A stretch of DNA of 64,000 nt. Source: Candidatus Caccoplasma merdavium (lineage in GTDB: Bacteria; Bacteroidota; Bacteroidia; Bacteroidales; UBA11471). The stretch lies in the NCBI GenBank assembly GCA_018715595.1, contig DVLI01000020.1, positions 102,515-166,514 on the forward strand, given 5' to 3'. Of the stretch, positions 30,552-39,509 are shown in pieces (the first letter of the stretch is position 1; the number at the start of each line of letters is the position of its first letter). The position numbers were made by a program, and so were the translations under genes. The notes under the pieces are model-generated. The model saw nothing but the letters and a program-made list of their open reading frames with translations. It was not told where the DNA came from and did not search any database.

Positions 30552-32303
30552 ATGATGCCTTGGGGTATGACAAGACGATATACTCATATACTCATCTTCT
30601 TGCTTCTGGCCGTGCTCGCCACACCCGCATACAGCCGATTCAAGGTGGCAAACTATGACATGGCCAAGGCCAAAGAAATCATCAGCGAGCGTGTCGCAAA
30701 TGGTACGCTCGAAATCATCGAGGGCATATGGGAATCGAGCAACGGAAAAATTTATGTTATTGAAAGATTTGAAGATGAGCGATTTCCAGAAAATTTACGG
30801 TACCGGGTCATTCAGCTCGAAGGTGAGAATGCCGAACCCGGCATGGTCGACTATTTTCTCGAAATGACCAACTACGAGGAATATTATCGCATCTGGGGGC
30901 ACAATCCGTTCACGCAAACCAACGAACCGGTAGGAAGAGAAACATATATCGAATTTTCGCCCGATTCGTTTGTTTTCAAACAACAGCTCCAAGAAATCGT
31001 ATTCACCCGCCTCTTCCCTCAAATCGACTATCCAAAGCCCACCGACGACATTTCGCTCGGCTCGGGATTTGCCATAACACCGGACGGCTACATCGTTACC
31101 AACCATCATGTGGTAAAATCCTCGCAACACATTTCGATATGCGGAGTAAACGGCTCGTTCGAACATTCCTACAAAGCCCGGATTGTTGCCACCGACAAGC
31201 CCAACGACTTGGCCATCTTGAAAATAGAGGACCCCGATTTTACCACCTTCGGAGAGATTCCCTACGGCATTCGTCGCGACGAGCCCATTGAAGGGGAATA
31301 TTGTTTTTCCATAAGCTATCCGGCCATTACCCGGTTGGGCATCAACCCCAAAACGACCACCGGCATCATCAGTGCCACGACCGACAATTACTATCCGTCG
31401 CGCTGCCAGACGACCGTTTCCATCGAAGAAGGCAGCAGCGGGAGCCCCCTGTTCGACAAAGACGGGAACGTACTTGCCGTCAATTCGGCCATGTATATCG
31501 ACTATTATCCCAAACTTGCCATCAAGGCCAACTTCCTGTGGAAGCTTATCGAGCGATGCGACGAATTGGACGGGTTCTCGGCCACCCCGGCCCCGACGGG
31601 ACGCCAGCTGACAGAAATCGTTGCGACGAACAAAAAATTCGTCGTCCTCGTACTGGTCAACTACCAACCCGCCGACGAAGACAGGCCCCGTTACATACTC
31701 AATGAGACAAATGACCAAGATGTGGAGCCGACCCCGTTTCTCGATGCGAAAAAACTCTACCACACCGGTCGATATAATGAGGCGGTGGCTCTACTCACAC
31801 AAATACTGACAGAAAATCCACACAATGCCGGTGCCTATTATCTGCGGGGTTGCTGCTGGGAGAAACTCGACGCCCGGGAAAATGCGCTTGTCGACTACCA
31901 CCAGGCGTTGCGCAGCTTTGATGCGAAAACCGACAGCAAACAGTTGCAAGCCTCGATCTATTGCAACTTGTCGTTGTGCCAAATGGCATTTCAAGATTAT
32001 GAGGGAGCCATGGCCAGCATCGAAGCCGCGTTGAAAATCCAATCGGACGATTACACGCTCATGATAAAAGGACTGGCCTGCTATTTCTTGGAGAAATACG
32101 ATGTGGCCCTAAAAATTCTCTCGGACCTCATCGACAACGCGCAACTGCAATCGACCGTCTATTATTATCGGGCTCTCTCCCATCTCGCCATAAACGAGCA
32201 GGCCAAAGCCCTGTCAGATATGCAAAATGCCGCCGCCTGCGGGAACAAATCCGCCGCCGAATGGTTAAACCTTTATTCGTCATCACCCACCACACAACCC
32301 TAA
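30552..32303 (+). CDS. HtrA-like trypsin-type serine protease with C-terminal TPR repeats
   Basis: The 583-residue protein has a signal peptide (residues about 8-28). Next comes a domain of about 130 residues with no name I can give. The chymotrypsin-fold protease domain follows (about 160-340): GSGFAITPDGYIVTNHHVV holds the His, NDLAILKIEDPD the Asp, and EEGSSGSPLFDKDGNVLAVNS the Ser. No PDZ domain is seen; instead the last 190 residues contain several TPR-like helical pairs such as AGAYYLRGCCWEKLDARENAL. It probably acts in the periplasm on envelope proteins. Its stop overlaps the next start by one base. Confidence 0.82.
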   Translation: MMPWGMTRRYTHILIFLLLAVLATPAYSRFKVANYDMAKAKEIISERVANGTLEIIEGIWESSNGKIYVIERFEDERFPENLRYRVIQLEGENAEPGMVDYFLEMTNYEEYYRIWGHNPFTQTNEPVGRETYIEFSPDSFVFKQQLQEIVFTRLFPQIDYPKPTDDISLGSGFAITPDGYIVTNHHVVKSSQHISICGVNGSFEHSYKARIVATDKPNDLAILKIEDPDFTTFGEIPYGIRRDEPIEGEYCFSISYPAITRLGINPKTTTGIISATTDNYYPSRCQTTVSIEEGSSGSPLFDKDGNVLAVNSAMYIDYYPKLAIKANFLWKLIERCDELDGFSATPAPTGRQLTEIVATNKKFVVLVLVNYQPADEDRPRYILNETNDQDVEPTPFLDAKKLYHTGRYNEAVALLTQILTENPHNAGAYYLRGCCWEKLDARENALVDYHQALRSFDAKTDSKQLQASIYCNLSLCQMAFQDYEGAMASIEAALKIQSDDYTLMIKGLACYFLEKYDVALKILSDLIDNAQLQSTVYYYRALSHLAINEQAKALSDMQNAAACGNKSAAEWLNLYSSSPTTQP

Positions 32304-33577
32304 TGCGACCTCTTTCACTCCTACCCAATCAAAAGGCTCTTTTCCCTCCTGCCCGGACATGGTTTCTTGTCATGGCATTCTTATGCGGCCTGCTCGCCAC
32401 ACCAACCGACAGCGTCGCACAGGCATCTTATGTCCAGGAAGATAGCACAGGAATATCAAACCAGCAAGCTCTATCCCAGGACTCGACGGAGACAAAAAAG
32501 AGTACCTTTTTCAGGAAAATAGGCGATTATTTCAGAAATGCCAACAAGCCCAAACCGGAGAAAAAATTCGACATCAGCTTCATAGGCGGGCCCCAATATT
32601 CCAGCGCTACCAACCTCGGCATCGGCATCATGGCTGCCGGCCTGTATCGCAGCGACCGCAGCGACCTGAGCATTCAGCCGTCGAACGTTTCTCTGTTTGG
32701 AAATGTTTCCATATCGGGGTTCTATATGCTCGGCATTCGGGGCACGCATATTCTTCCCAAAGACAAGTACCGGCTGCTGTATACGGTATATTTTTACTCC
32801 ATGCCCAGCAACTACTGGGGCATAGGATATGATGCCGGCAGCAGCTCCTATTATTGGAGTTATCTCCGATTGCAGTCGCAAATAAAAGTCGATTTCCTTT
32901 TCCGGCTCTCCGACAACTTGTTTATCGGGCCAATGGCCAGTTTCGACTTTGTAAGGGGCACTAATTTCACCAAGAAGGACGAGGCCGACCCCCGCACCCT
33001 GGAACAAATCATCGACGGAGAAAGCCCCCGTGTATTAACCCCCGGTGCAGGAGCCTCAATCGTATATGACAGCCGGGACGTCATCACCGATGCCCACAAA
33101 GGTATCTACCTGAAAATAGAGCAAGGCTTCTATCCCGCATTCTTGGGCAACAAATATGATTTCATGATGACCGACCTTATTTTCGATGTCTATCAGAAGG
33201 TGTGGAAAGGGGGCATATTGGCGCTTGACCTCCATGGGCGATTCAATTACGGGGACGTGCCGTGGACCATGAAGAGCCGGCTTGGCGGCATGTTCCGCAT
33301 GCGCGGCTACTACGAGGGACAATACCGTGATAACAATCTCATGGAAGCCCAACTCGAATTGCGTCAACGCATTTGGCGCCGCAACGGCATTGCCGTGTGG
33401 GTGGGAGCCGGAAATGTGTTCGAGAATTTTCACTCGTTCGACTTCGCCAAGACACTGCCCAATTTCGGTATCGGTTACCGCTGGGAATTCAAGAGCCGGG
33501 TCAACGTGCGACTGGATTTAGGGTTCGGGAAGGATTTCAAAACCGGCTTCATGTTCAACATCAACGAAGCGTTTTAG
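32303..33577 (+). CDS. BamA/TamA-type outer-membrane beta-barrel protein without POTRA domains
   Basis: The start is the ATG at 32303, sharing a base with the previous stop; it gives a signal peptide ending DSVAQA. The 424-residue protein contains the surface-antigen (Omp85 C-terminal) barrel: strands such as FIGGPQYSSATNLGIGIMAA, the RMRGYYEGQYRD segment resembling the family's (V/I)RG-Y motif, and a terminal aromatic residue (NEAF). There is no room for POTRA repeats, so it is not the main BamA. It may export or insert partners of the upstream protease. It overlaps the convergent aminotransferase gene by 4 bases. Confidence 0.8.
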   Translation: MRPLSLLPNQKALFPPARTWFLVMAFLCGLLATPTDSVAQASYVQEDSTGISNQQALSQDSTETKKSTFFRKIGDYFRNANKPKPEKKFDISFIGGPQYSSATNLGIGIMAAGLYRSDRSDLSIQPSNVSLFGNVSISGFYMLGIRGTHILPKDKYRLLYTVYFYSMPSNYWGIGYDAGSSSYYWSYLRLQSQIKVDFLFRLSDNLFIGPMASFDFVRGTNFTKKDEADPRTLEQIIDGESPRVLTPGAGASIVYDSRDVITDAHKGIYLKIEQGFYPAFLGNKYDFMMTDLIFDVYQKVWKGGILALDLHGRFNYGDVPWTMKSRLGGMFRMRGYYEGQYRDNNLMEAQLELRQRIWRRNGIAVWVGAGNVFENFHSFDFAKTLPNFGIGYRWEFKSRVNVRLDLGFGKDFKTGFMFNINEAF

Positions 33578-34707
33578 CCTCTCGCCTCCGCCTCTTTTTT
33601 ATAGAATTCATTAATGGCCTGTGCCACCGTCAAGACCTCTTCCTCGCTCATCACCGGCGAGATGGGCAACGAGAGCACCTCATCGGCCAACTGCTCGGCA
33701 AGCGGCAACGACAAGTCGTGATAACAGGCATAGCAAGCCTGCTTGTGCGGAGGCACGGGATAATGTATGAGCGTGGGTATCTGCTGTTGTCGGAGAGCCT
33801 CTATCAACTTTTGCCGGTGAGGAACCCGCACGACATATTGGTGATAAATGTCCCCCTCGTCCAAGAGAGGTTTTATGACATCGGGGGCCGTAATGGCACG
33901 ATCATAAAGGGCCGCCAGCCTGCGGCGGCTGCGGTTGTCCTCGTCGAGATAGGCCAGTTTCACCGTGAGGAAAGCGGCCTGCAATTCATCTAACCGGCTG
34001 TTATACCCCCGATATTTATTGTAATAGCGACGCTCCGAACCGTAATTGGCCAAAGCGCGAACGGTTTGTGCCAACTCCGCATCGTGCGTGGCAACGGCTC
34101 CCCCGTCGCCCAAAGCGCCTAAATTTTTCGACGGATAGAAACTGATGCCTGCGGCGTGTCCCAAAGCACCGGCTTTGCGACCTCCGAAAAGTCCCTCGCA
34201 GGGAGCTTCGGCACCCATGGCCTGCGCGGCGTCTTCGACCACCAGCAAATGGTGTGCACGGGCGACTTCGACCAATGTCGTATCCCAACAACAACGGCCA
34301 TAGAGATGCACCGGAAGCACAGCCCGAGTGCGTGACGTCATGGCCGACTCGATGCGTTGGGAATCGAGATTGTGGGTCGATGCCGAAGGTTCGACAAAGC
34401 GGGGGGTGAGATGGTTGTCGGTGATGGCCAGGACGGTCGCCACATAGGTATTGGCCGGCACGATGACTTCATCACCGGCCGAGAGTTTTCCCATTTCGAC
34501 ATAAGCCCGCAGGATAAGGCGCAAGGCATCGAGACCGTTCCCGCAAGCCACGACATGCGGCACGCCGAGGTAAGTTGCCAAACGGCTTTCGAAACCGGCC
34601 ACCTGCTGCCCCGACAGATACCACCCCGAATCGATGACCGCGGCGGCGGCCTGCTTCAAGGCATCGGCATAACGTGCATTGATTTTCTGCAAATCCTGGA
34701 ACTTCAT
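33574..34707 (-). CDS. DegT/DnrJ/EryC1-type sugar aminotransferase (3-amino-sugar synthesis)
   Basis: A 377-residue PLP-dependent aminotransferase. The family motif with the Schiff-base lysine is SFYPSKNLGALGDGGAV, with GNGLDALRLIL and VPANTYVATVLAI earlier and YNSRLDELQAAFL later. With RmlA, RmlB and ketoisomerase-like cupins in the same operon, it most likely aminates dTDP-3-keto-6-deoxyhexose at C3 (FdtB or QdtB role), giving dTDP-Fuc3N or dTDP-Qui3N. Which epimer is made cannot be decided by reading. It is the last gene, overlapping the preceding cupin gene by 4 bases. Confidence 0.88.
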   Translation of the reverse strand: MKFQDLQKINARYADALKQAAAAVIDSGWYLSGQQVAGFESRLATYLGVPHVVACGNGLDALRLILRAYVEMGKLSAGDEVIVPANTYVATVLAITDNHLTPRFVEPSASTHNLDSQRIESAMTSRTRAVLPVHLYGRCCWDTTLVEVARAHHLLVVEDAAQAMGAEAPCEGLFGGRKAGALGHAAGISFYPSKNLGALGDGGAVATHDAELAQTVRALANYGSERRYYNKYRGYNSRLDELQAAFLTVKLAYLDEDNRSRRRLAALYDRAITAPDVIKPLLDEGDIYHQYVVRVPHRQKLIEALRQQQIPTLIHYPVPPHKQACYACYHDLSLPLAEQLADEVLSLPISPVMSEEEVLTVAQAINEFYKKEAEARG

Positions 34708-35123
34708 GGCTGTCGGGTATATCGAATGAACTCGTCATAGTCGCGAATGTAATCGGCCTCCTCGTAAAAGTCCGACGCCAACACGAGACAGATGGAACTG
34801 GAAGAAAATTCGCGCTGCGCCGCCCATATTCCGGGTGGTATATGCAGGCCATAGTAGGGGCGATTCAACGTCACGACACGCTGTTCGCGACCATCATCGA
34901 GAAAGACTTCAAAAGCCCCTGCCGCGGCGACAATCAGTTGATGACACAACTTGTGCGCGTGGGCTCCGCGCGATTCACCGCCGGGAATATCATAAAGGTA
35001 AAAGATGCGCCGTATCTCGAACGGGAGGTCTCGCCCCCCATGCAGCGGCGTGATATTCCCCCCCGGGTCATAGATGCGGGGCAACGTCATCAACTCACAA
35101 TCGTGGACCGAGGGGTGTGTCAT
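34704..35123 (-). CDS. WxcM/FdtA-type cupin, putative dTDP-4-keto-6-deoxyhexose 3,4-ketoisomerase
   Basis: The 139-residue single-domain cupin contains the active-site segment RGAHAHKLCHQLIV, in which both histidines known from FdtA (HxH) are present, and the conserved IRRIFYLYDIPGGESRG before it. FdtA and QdtA convert dTDP-4-keto-6-deoxyglucose to the 3-keto isomer, the substrate of the adjacent aminotransferase. It overlaps its neighbours on both sides by 4 bases, so the three proteins are translated together. Confidence 0.82.
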   Translation of the reverse strand: MTHPSVHDCELMTLPRIYDPGGNITPLHGGRDLPFEIRRIFYLYDIPGGESRGAHAHKLCHQLIVAAAGAFEVFLDDGREQRVVTLNRPYYGLHIPPGIWAAQREFSSSSICLVLASDFYEEADYIRDYDEFIRYTRQP

Positions 35124-35524
35124 AGACTCAATCTTTTGTACTCGTCGAAATCGTATATGTAATCGCCTTCGTCAAAGGCCGCCGACGACAATACCAGTGC
35201 CAGGGAGTTGGTCGAGAAATCGGTCAACTGCCGCCAAGTAAGAGCCGGCAGGTATATGCCGTAATAGGAACGGTTCAGGAAAAAACGCTCGCTTCGCCCC
35301 GAAGCATCGCGCACGACAAGCTCGAAACTTCCCGAAAGGGCGACAATGAACTCTTCCTGGGTGCGGTAGGCGTGTCCGCCGCGGTATTGCCCGCCGGGGA
35401 CATCATATATCCAATAGGCGCGCCTGATGTCGAACGGGAGGTGTCGTCCGCTCTCGATAAAAGAGAGGTTTCCTCTCCGGTCCTCGATTTTCGGCAAGTC
35501 GATTTTTCTTACGCCCTCAATCAT
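35120..35524 (-). CDS. Second WxcM/FdtA-like cupin with His-to-Tyr change
   Basis: The 134-residue protein is clearly a paralogue of the next gene (RRAYWIYDVPGGQYRG, LNRSYYGIYLP), but the active-site triplet is HAY instead of HAH (RGGHAYRTQEEFIV). Losing the second histidine could abolish or alter the isomerase reaction. It may be a different isomerase, an acetyltransferase-independent partner or a structural subunit; I cannot tell which. It overlaps the following cupin gene by 4 bases and lies 30 bases after rmlA. Confidence 0.75.
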   Translation of the reverse strand: MIEGVRKIDLPKIEDRRGNLSFIESGRHLPFDIRRAYWIYDVPGGQYRGGHAYRTQEEFIVALSGSFELVVRDASGRSERFFLNRSYYGIYLPALTWRQLTDFSTNSLALVLSSAAFDEGDYIYDFDEYKRLSL

Positions 35525-35554
35525 GTCGACATTTTTACGGGTATCGGCGAGAGG

Positions 35555-36439
35555 TTACTTTTCCCCGTTTTCGCGGGCAAGAGCAATCAGATATTGGCCA
35601 TACTGGTTTTTCTTCATCGGCTCGGCCTGTTTCAGGAGCTGTTCGGTGGTAATCCAACCTTGGTTGTAGGCAATCTCTTCGAGGCATGCCACTTTCCAAC
35701 CCTGGCGATGCTCTATGGTCTCGATGAATGCCGAAGCCTCGAACAGGGAATCGTGCGTGCCGGTATCGAGCCACGCGAAACCTCGGCCCATGAGCTGCAC
35801 TTTGAGCTCTCCGGCCGCCAGGAATTCCTGGTTGACCGACGTTATCTCCAACTCTCCTCGCGGCGAGGGTTTGATGGTCTTGGCGATGTCCACGACCTTG
35901 TTGGGGTAGAAATAGAGACCCACCACGGCATAATTGCTTTTGGGGTGAGCCGGTTTTTCTTCGATGGAGGTCACATTGCCATCGGCATCGAAAGCGGCTA
36001 CGCCATAACGCTCGGGGTCGCTCACCCGGTAACCGAAAACGGTGGCCAGCCCCTCCTCGGCATTCTTCACGGCCACAGAAAGCATCGACGAGAAACTCTG
36101 TCCGTAAAAAATATTATCCCCCAATACCAGACAGGCGGTGTCGTCACCGATGAACTTTTCGCCAATGATAAAGGCTTGTGCCAAGCCATCGGGTGAAGGC
36201 TGCTCGGCATACTCGAAACGGACGCCGAACTGCGAACCATCGCCCAACAGGCGCCGGAATCCCGGCAGGTCGTAGGGAGTGGAAATGATGAGTATATCGC
36301 GGATACCGGCCAACATGAGGACCGATATGGGATAGTAAATCATGGGTTTGTCATATATGGGCAGCATCTGCTTGCTGACACCCATCGTTATCGGGTAAAG
36401 GCGCGTGCCCGACCCGCCGGCCAAAACTATTCCTTTCAT
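35555..36439 (-). CDS. rmlA: Glucose-1-phosphate thymidylyltransferase RmlA
   Basis: RmlA makes dTDP-glucose. The 294-residue protein begins [18 protein letters not shown] with the nucleotide-binding GGSGTRL motif, continues with [20 protein letters not shown] and [11 protein letters not shown], and has [20 protein letters not shown]. Length is standard. It lies 12 bases after rmlB. The operon contains no rmlC or rmlD, so its product is directed to a keto-sugar branch other than rhamnose, unless those genes are elsewhere. Confidence 0.97.
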   Translation of the reverse strand: MKGIVLAGGSGTRLYPITMGVSKQMLPIYDKPMIYYPISVLMLAGIRDILIISTPYDLPGFRRLLGDGSQFGVRFEYAEQPSPDGLAQAFIIGEKFIGDDTACLVLGDNIFYGQSFSSMLSVAVKNAEEGLATVFGYRVSDPERYGVAAFDADGNVTSIEEKPAHPKSNYAVVGLYFYPNKVVDIAKTIKPSPRGELEITSVNQEFLAAGELKVQLMGRGFAWLDTGTHDSLFEASAFIETIEHRQGWKVACLEEIAYNQGWITTEQLLKQAEPMKKNQYGQYLIALARENGEK

Positions 36440-36451
36440 GGTTTATCGAGG

Positions 36452-37651
36452 TTATCGGTTGGAATACATCTGTTCGTAATATTTCTGATAGTCGCCGCTG
36501 ACGACCTCATCGACCCAATCCTGATGTTCGAGATACCAGCGTATGGTCTTTTCGATGCCTGTTTCGAACGGGGTCTCGGGATACCAACCCAGCTCGCGGG
36601 CCGTCTTCGAGGGGTCGATGGCATAGCGCATGTCATGCCCCAAGCGGTCACCCACATAGGTAATGAGGTCGTAGTTGATGTTTTCGAGCGAAGTCTTCAA
36701 GACCGCTTGATAACGGGGCTCTTCCTTCATCAACCGGGCAATCGTGTCGATGGTGAGTTTCACGATGTTGATATTTGTTTCCTCATTGAAACCGCCGATG
36801 TTATAGACTTCCCCCACACGACCTCCGGAGAGCACCATGTCGATGGCCTTGGCATGGTCCTCGACGTAGAGCCAGTCGCGCACATTGTCGCCCTTGCCAT
36901 ATACGGGAAGTTTGCGACCTTCGAGTATGTTCTTTATGATAAGGGGTATGAGTTTCTCGGGGAAATGGTACGGGCCGTAATTGTTGGAACAACGGGTGAT
37001 ATTGACCGGCATTTTGTAGGTCTCGTGATAAGCGCGCACGATGAGGTCGGCTCCGGTCTTCGACGAGGAATAGGGCGAACGGGGGTCGAGGGGCGTTTCC
37101 TCGGTAAAGAATTTCTTCCCGTAGGTCTGTATGTGCGAACGGCCCTTCACGACGCGGCGCACGCCTTCGTCCTCGATGTGGAGCGGCTGCGGCGTGTCAT
37201 AGTCTTTCGAAAGCGACCCATAGACTTCATCGGTCGATACCTGCAAGAATTTTTTTCCGGGCATATAGGTGGGATAGCCTTGCGCGTCTTTCCCGGTGGT
37301 CCAAGCCTTCTTGGCACATTCGAGCATATTCTGTGTACCCAAGATGTTGGTCTGCAAGAAGAGTTGCGGATTGGTAATGCTGCGATCGACGTGCGACTCG
37401 GCCGCAAAATTGACGACATAATCGATCGAACGACGGGTAAAAATGTTCGAAACCAACTCGGCATTGATAATATCGCCGCGCACGAATTCCACGCGGGCGT
37501 CTTTCAATTCCTCTTTGATGGTTCCGAGATTTCCGGCATATGTGAGTTTGTCGAGAATGACGATGGCAATGTCGTCATATTTCTTCAACATGTATTTTAC
37601 AAAGTTCGCTCCGATAAAACCGGCCGCGCCGGTTACTAAATAGGTTTTCAT
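36452..37651 (-). CDS. rmlB: dTDP-glucose 4,6-dehydratase RmlB
   Basis: RmlB, a short-chain dehydrogenase, gives dTDP-4-keto-6-deoxyglucose. From the ATG at 37651 the protein is 399 residues: Rossmann motif LVTGAAGFIGANFVKYML, SHVDRSITNP, catalytic DEVYG, and the YxxxK pair in SPYSSSKTGADLIVRAYHET. An insertion near residue 160-180 makes it a little longer than E. coli RmlB. An upstream in-frame ATG (37741) is unlikely because it would add 30 residues unlike the family. It is the first gene of the minus-strand sugar operon. Confidence 0.95.
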   Translation of the reverse strand: MKTYLVTGAAGFIGANFVKYMLKKYDDIAIVILDKLTYAGNLGTIKEELKDARVEFVRGDIINAELVSNIFTRRSIDYVVNFAAESHVDRSITNPQLFLQTNILGTQNMLECAKKAWTTGKDAQGYPTYMPGKKFLQVSTDEVYGSLSKDYDTPQPLHIEDEGVRRVVKGRSHIQTYGKKFFTEETPLDPRSPYSSSKTGADLIVRAYHETYKMPVNITRCSNNYGPYHFPEKLIPLIIKNILEGRKLPVYGKGDNVRDWLYVEDHAKAIDMVLSGGRVGEVYNIGGFNEETNINIVKLTIDTIARLMKEEPRYQAVLKTSLENINYDLITYVGDRLGHDMRYAIDPSKTARELGWYPETPFETGIEKTIRWYLEHQDWVDEVVSGDYQKYYEQMYSNR

Positions 37652-37991
37652 AGCTATGTTTTGAATTGAGGCCGCAAGATACATATTTTTCGGGAATCTT
37701 CCGTCTTTTACCCCAGCAAACTTTACGGCCGAAGGGTGCAAACCCGAAGCATGCCGTCAAAAAGGCTGTATGGCGGCTTTCCGGGGGGGGGGGGGGAAAA
37801 TCAGACAGGAAATCGGCATGGACAACGGCACACAGCCACACACGACTCATCGTCGCAGAGATAACATCTTTTTAGATTTCCCCCATAATCGCAGGACGAA
37901 GCAATAGCTGCCATGATGGGGCATGTCACACATGATGAGAATTTATTCTCAAACATTATTTAAAGGGCTCCTATTTTTTTTGTGTTTTTTA
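37652..37991. other. Divergent intergenic region rmlB / rseC-like gene
   Basis: No gene is seen. The stretch carries a 14-base run of G (37783-37796), and AT-rich DNA leading to the rnf promoter. No convincing minus-strand -7 box for rmlB was found: the closest is TATCTTGC near 37673-37680, two bases off consensus. Confidence 0.6.
37783..37796. repeat. Homopolymer run of 14 G
   Basis: Fourteen consecutive G residues, about 130 bases upstream of rmlB and about 200 bases before the -33 element of the rnf promoter. Such tracts are prone to slippage. Confidence 0.85.
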
Positions 37992-38022
37992 TTGGTCGGT
38001 AGCGAAATAATATCTACTTTTG
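37992..38022 (+). promoter_or_regulatory. Promoter of the rseC-like/rnf operon
   Basis: A -33 TTG (37992-37994) and a -7 TACTTTTG (38015-38022) are separated by 20 bases, a good Bacteroidota promoter, 33 bases before the start at 38056. Confidence 0.7.
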
Positions 38023-38055
38023 CCTCATTAAATATTGCCATGTTGAGATAGCAAA

Positions 38056-38496
38056 ATGGGCAAGAAAAATACGCATGTAAAACACGAAGGCACCATCACG
38101 CAGATAGATGGGACGACCGTTTATGTCCGAATCATACAGCACTCGGCCTGCGCGGGCTGCCATGTGAAATCGGCATGTACGGCAGCGGACCGGAGTGAAA
38201 AAATCATCGAAACGACTTGTTACACACCCGATTTATATGTGGGACAACCCGTATGGGTCGTGGGTACCGAAGCCATGAGCAACCAAGCTCTGCGGCTCGC
38301 ATTTTTGTACCCGCTTGTGATGATATGCTGCGTTTTGGCGGGCGCATACTTCATCTCCCACGACGAAGCCGTTGCCGGCGTTTCGGCGCTGCTGTCGCTG
38401 CTGCCCTACTACCTGGCATTGTACCTGTTGCGCAAAAAAATAAAAAAATCGCTGGTATTTACCGTCGAGCCGCAACATCAAAGTGAAAACCTATAA
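38056..38496 (+). CDS. RseC/MucC-like SoxR-reducing system protein
   Basis: The 146-residue protein has an N-terminal cytosolic part with the cysteine motif CAGCHVKSAC and two membrane helices (about 82-97 and 105-122), the layout of RseC. In several bacteria RseC-like proteins accompany Rnf/Rsx complexes, and in E. coli RseC helps Rsx reduce SoxR. Here it opens the rnf operon, 22 bases before rnfB. A redox or assembly role for Rnf is a fair inference. Confidence 0.88.
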   Translation: MGKKNTHVKHEGTITQIDGTTVYVRIIQHSACAGCHVKSACTAADRSEKIIETTCYTPDLYVGQPVWVVGTEAMSNQALRLAFLYPLVMICCVLAGAYFISHDEAVAGVSALLSLLPYYLALYLLRKKIKKSLVFTVEPQHQSENL

Positions 38497-38518
38497 ACCT
38501 ATTATAAATTAAGAAGAA

Positions 38519-39469
38519 ATGAGTTTAGTATGGATTGCGACCCTCTCATTGGGGGGTATTGGAGCTATAAGTGCAATTATCTTGTACTTTGTCGCCCAAA
38601 AGTTCAAAGTCTATGAAGACCCGCGCAACGGACAAGTCGAAGCCGTACTCCCCGGAGCCAACTGCGGTGGCTGTGGATACCCGGGTTGTGGCGGATTTGC
38701 TGCCGCTTGCGTGAAAGCCGACTCTCTCGATGGTATGTTGTGCCCCGTGGGTGGCGCGCCCGTCATGGCAAAAATCGCCACCATATTGGGTATGGAGGTC
38801 GGTGAAGTAACTCCGAAAGTCGCTGTCGTGCGTTGCAACGGCACTTGCGCCAACCGGAAAAAAACCAGCCACTATGACGGAGCATCGACCTGCGCTATCG
38901 AAGCCGCCTTATACAGCGGAGAGACAGGTTGCTCCTATGGTTGCCTGGGCAACGGCGATTGTGAAAACGCCTGCTCGTTCGGAGCCATTCACATCAACCC
39001 CGAGACACGCCTGCCCGAGGTCGACGAAGAGTTGTGTACGGCTTGCGGCGCTTGCGTAAAAGCCTGTCCCAAGGGCATCATCGAGTTGCGCAACAAAGGG
39101 CCTAAATCGCGTCGCATGTATGTAAGTTGCGTCAACAAAGACAAAGGTGCCGTAGCCCGCAAAGCCTGTACGGCCGCCTGCATCGGTTGCGGCAAATGCG
39201 CCAAGGAGTGTCCTTTCGATGCCATCACCGTTACCAACAACGTGGCTTACATCGACTACCAGAAATGTCGCTTGTGCCGCAAATGCGAAGCCGTATGCCC
39301 GACAGGAGCCATACACGCCATCAACTTCCCGCCCCGCAAACCGGCCGAGCCGAAAGTTGAAGCCTCTGAGGTAAAACCGGTTATGCCGAAGGCCGAAACA
39401 CCCGAAGTGAAACCGGCTGCTCCCAAAGCCGAGGAACCGAAGGCCGAAACGCCCGAGAACAAAGCATAG
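38519..39469 (+). CDS. rnfB: Rnf electron transport complex subunit RnfB
   Basis: RnfB is the ferredoxin-side iron-sulfur subunit. The 316-residue protein has an N-terminal membrane helix, the 4-Cys cluster domain CGGCGYPGCGGFAAAC, then several ferredoxin motifs such as CTACGACVKACPKG, CIGCGKCAKECPFD and CRLCRKCEAVCPTG. After residue about 270 comes a low-complexity Pro/Lys/Glu/Ala tail with repeated KPEAE-like units (PKAETPEVKP). It is followed by rnfC after 40 bases. Confidence 0.96.
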   Translation: MSLVWIATLSLGGIGAISAIILYFVAQKFKVYEDPRNGQVEAVLPGANCGGCGYPGCGGFAAACVKADSLDGMLCPVGGAPVMAKIATILGMEVGEVTPKVAVVRCNGTCANRKKTSHYDGASTCAIEAALYSGETGCSYGCLGNGDCENACSFGAIHINPETRLPEVDEELCTACGACVKACPKGIIELRNKGPKSRRMYVSCVNKDKGAVARKACTAACIGCGKCAKECPFDAITVTNNVAYIDYQKCRLCRKCEAVCPTGAIHAINFPPRKPAEPKVEASEVKPVMPKAETPEVKPAAPKAEEPKAETPENKA

Positions 39470-39509
39470 ACACCTACATTAGTCCATTAACAGCATAAAA
39501 CAAACAGAT

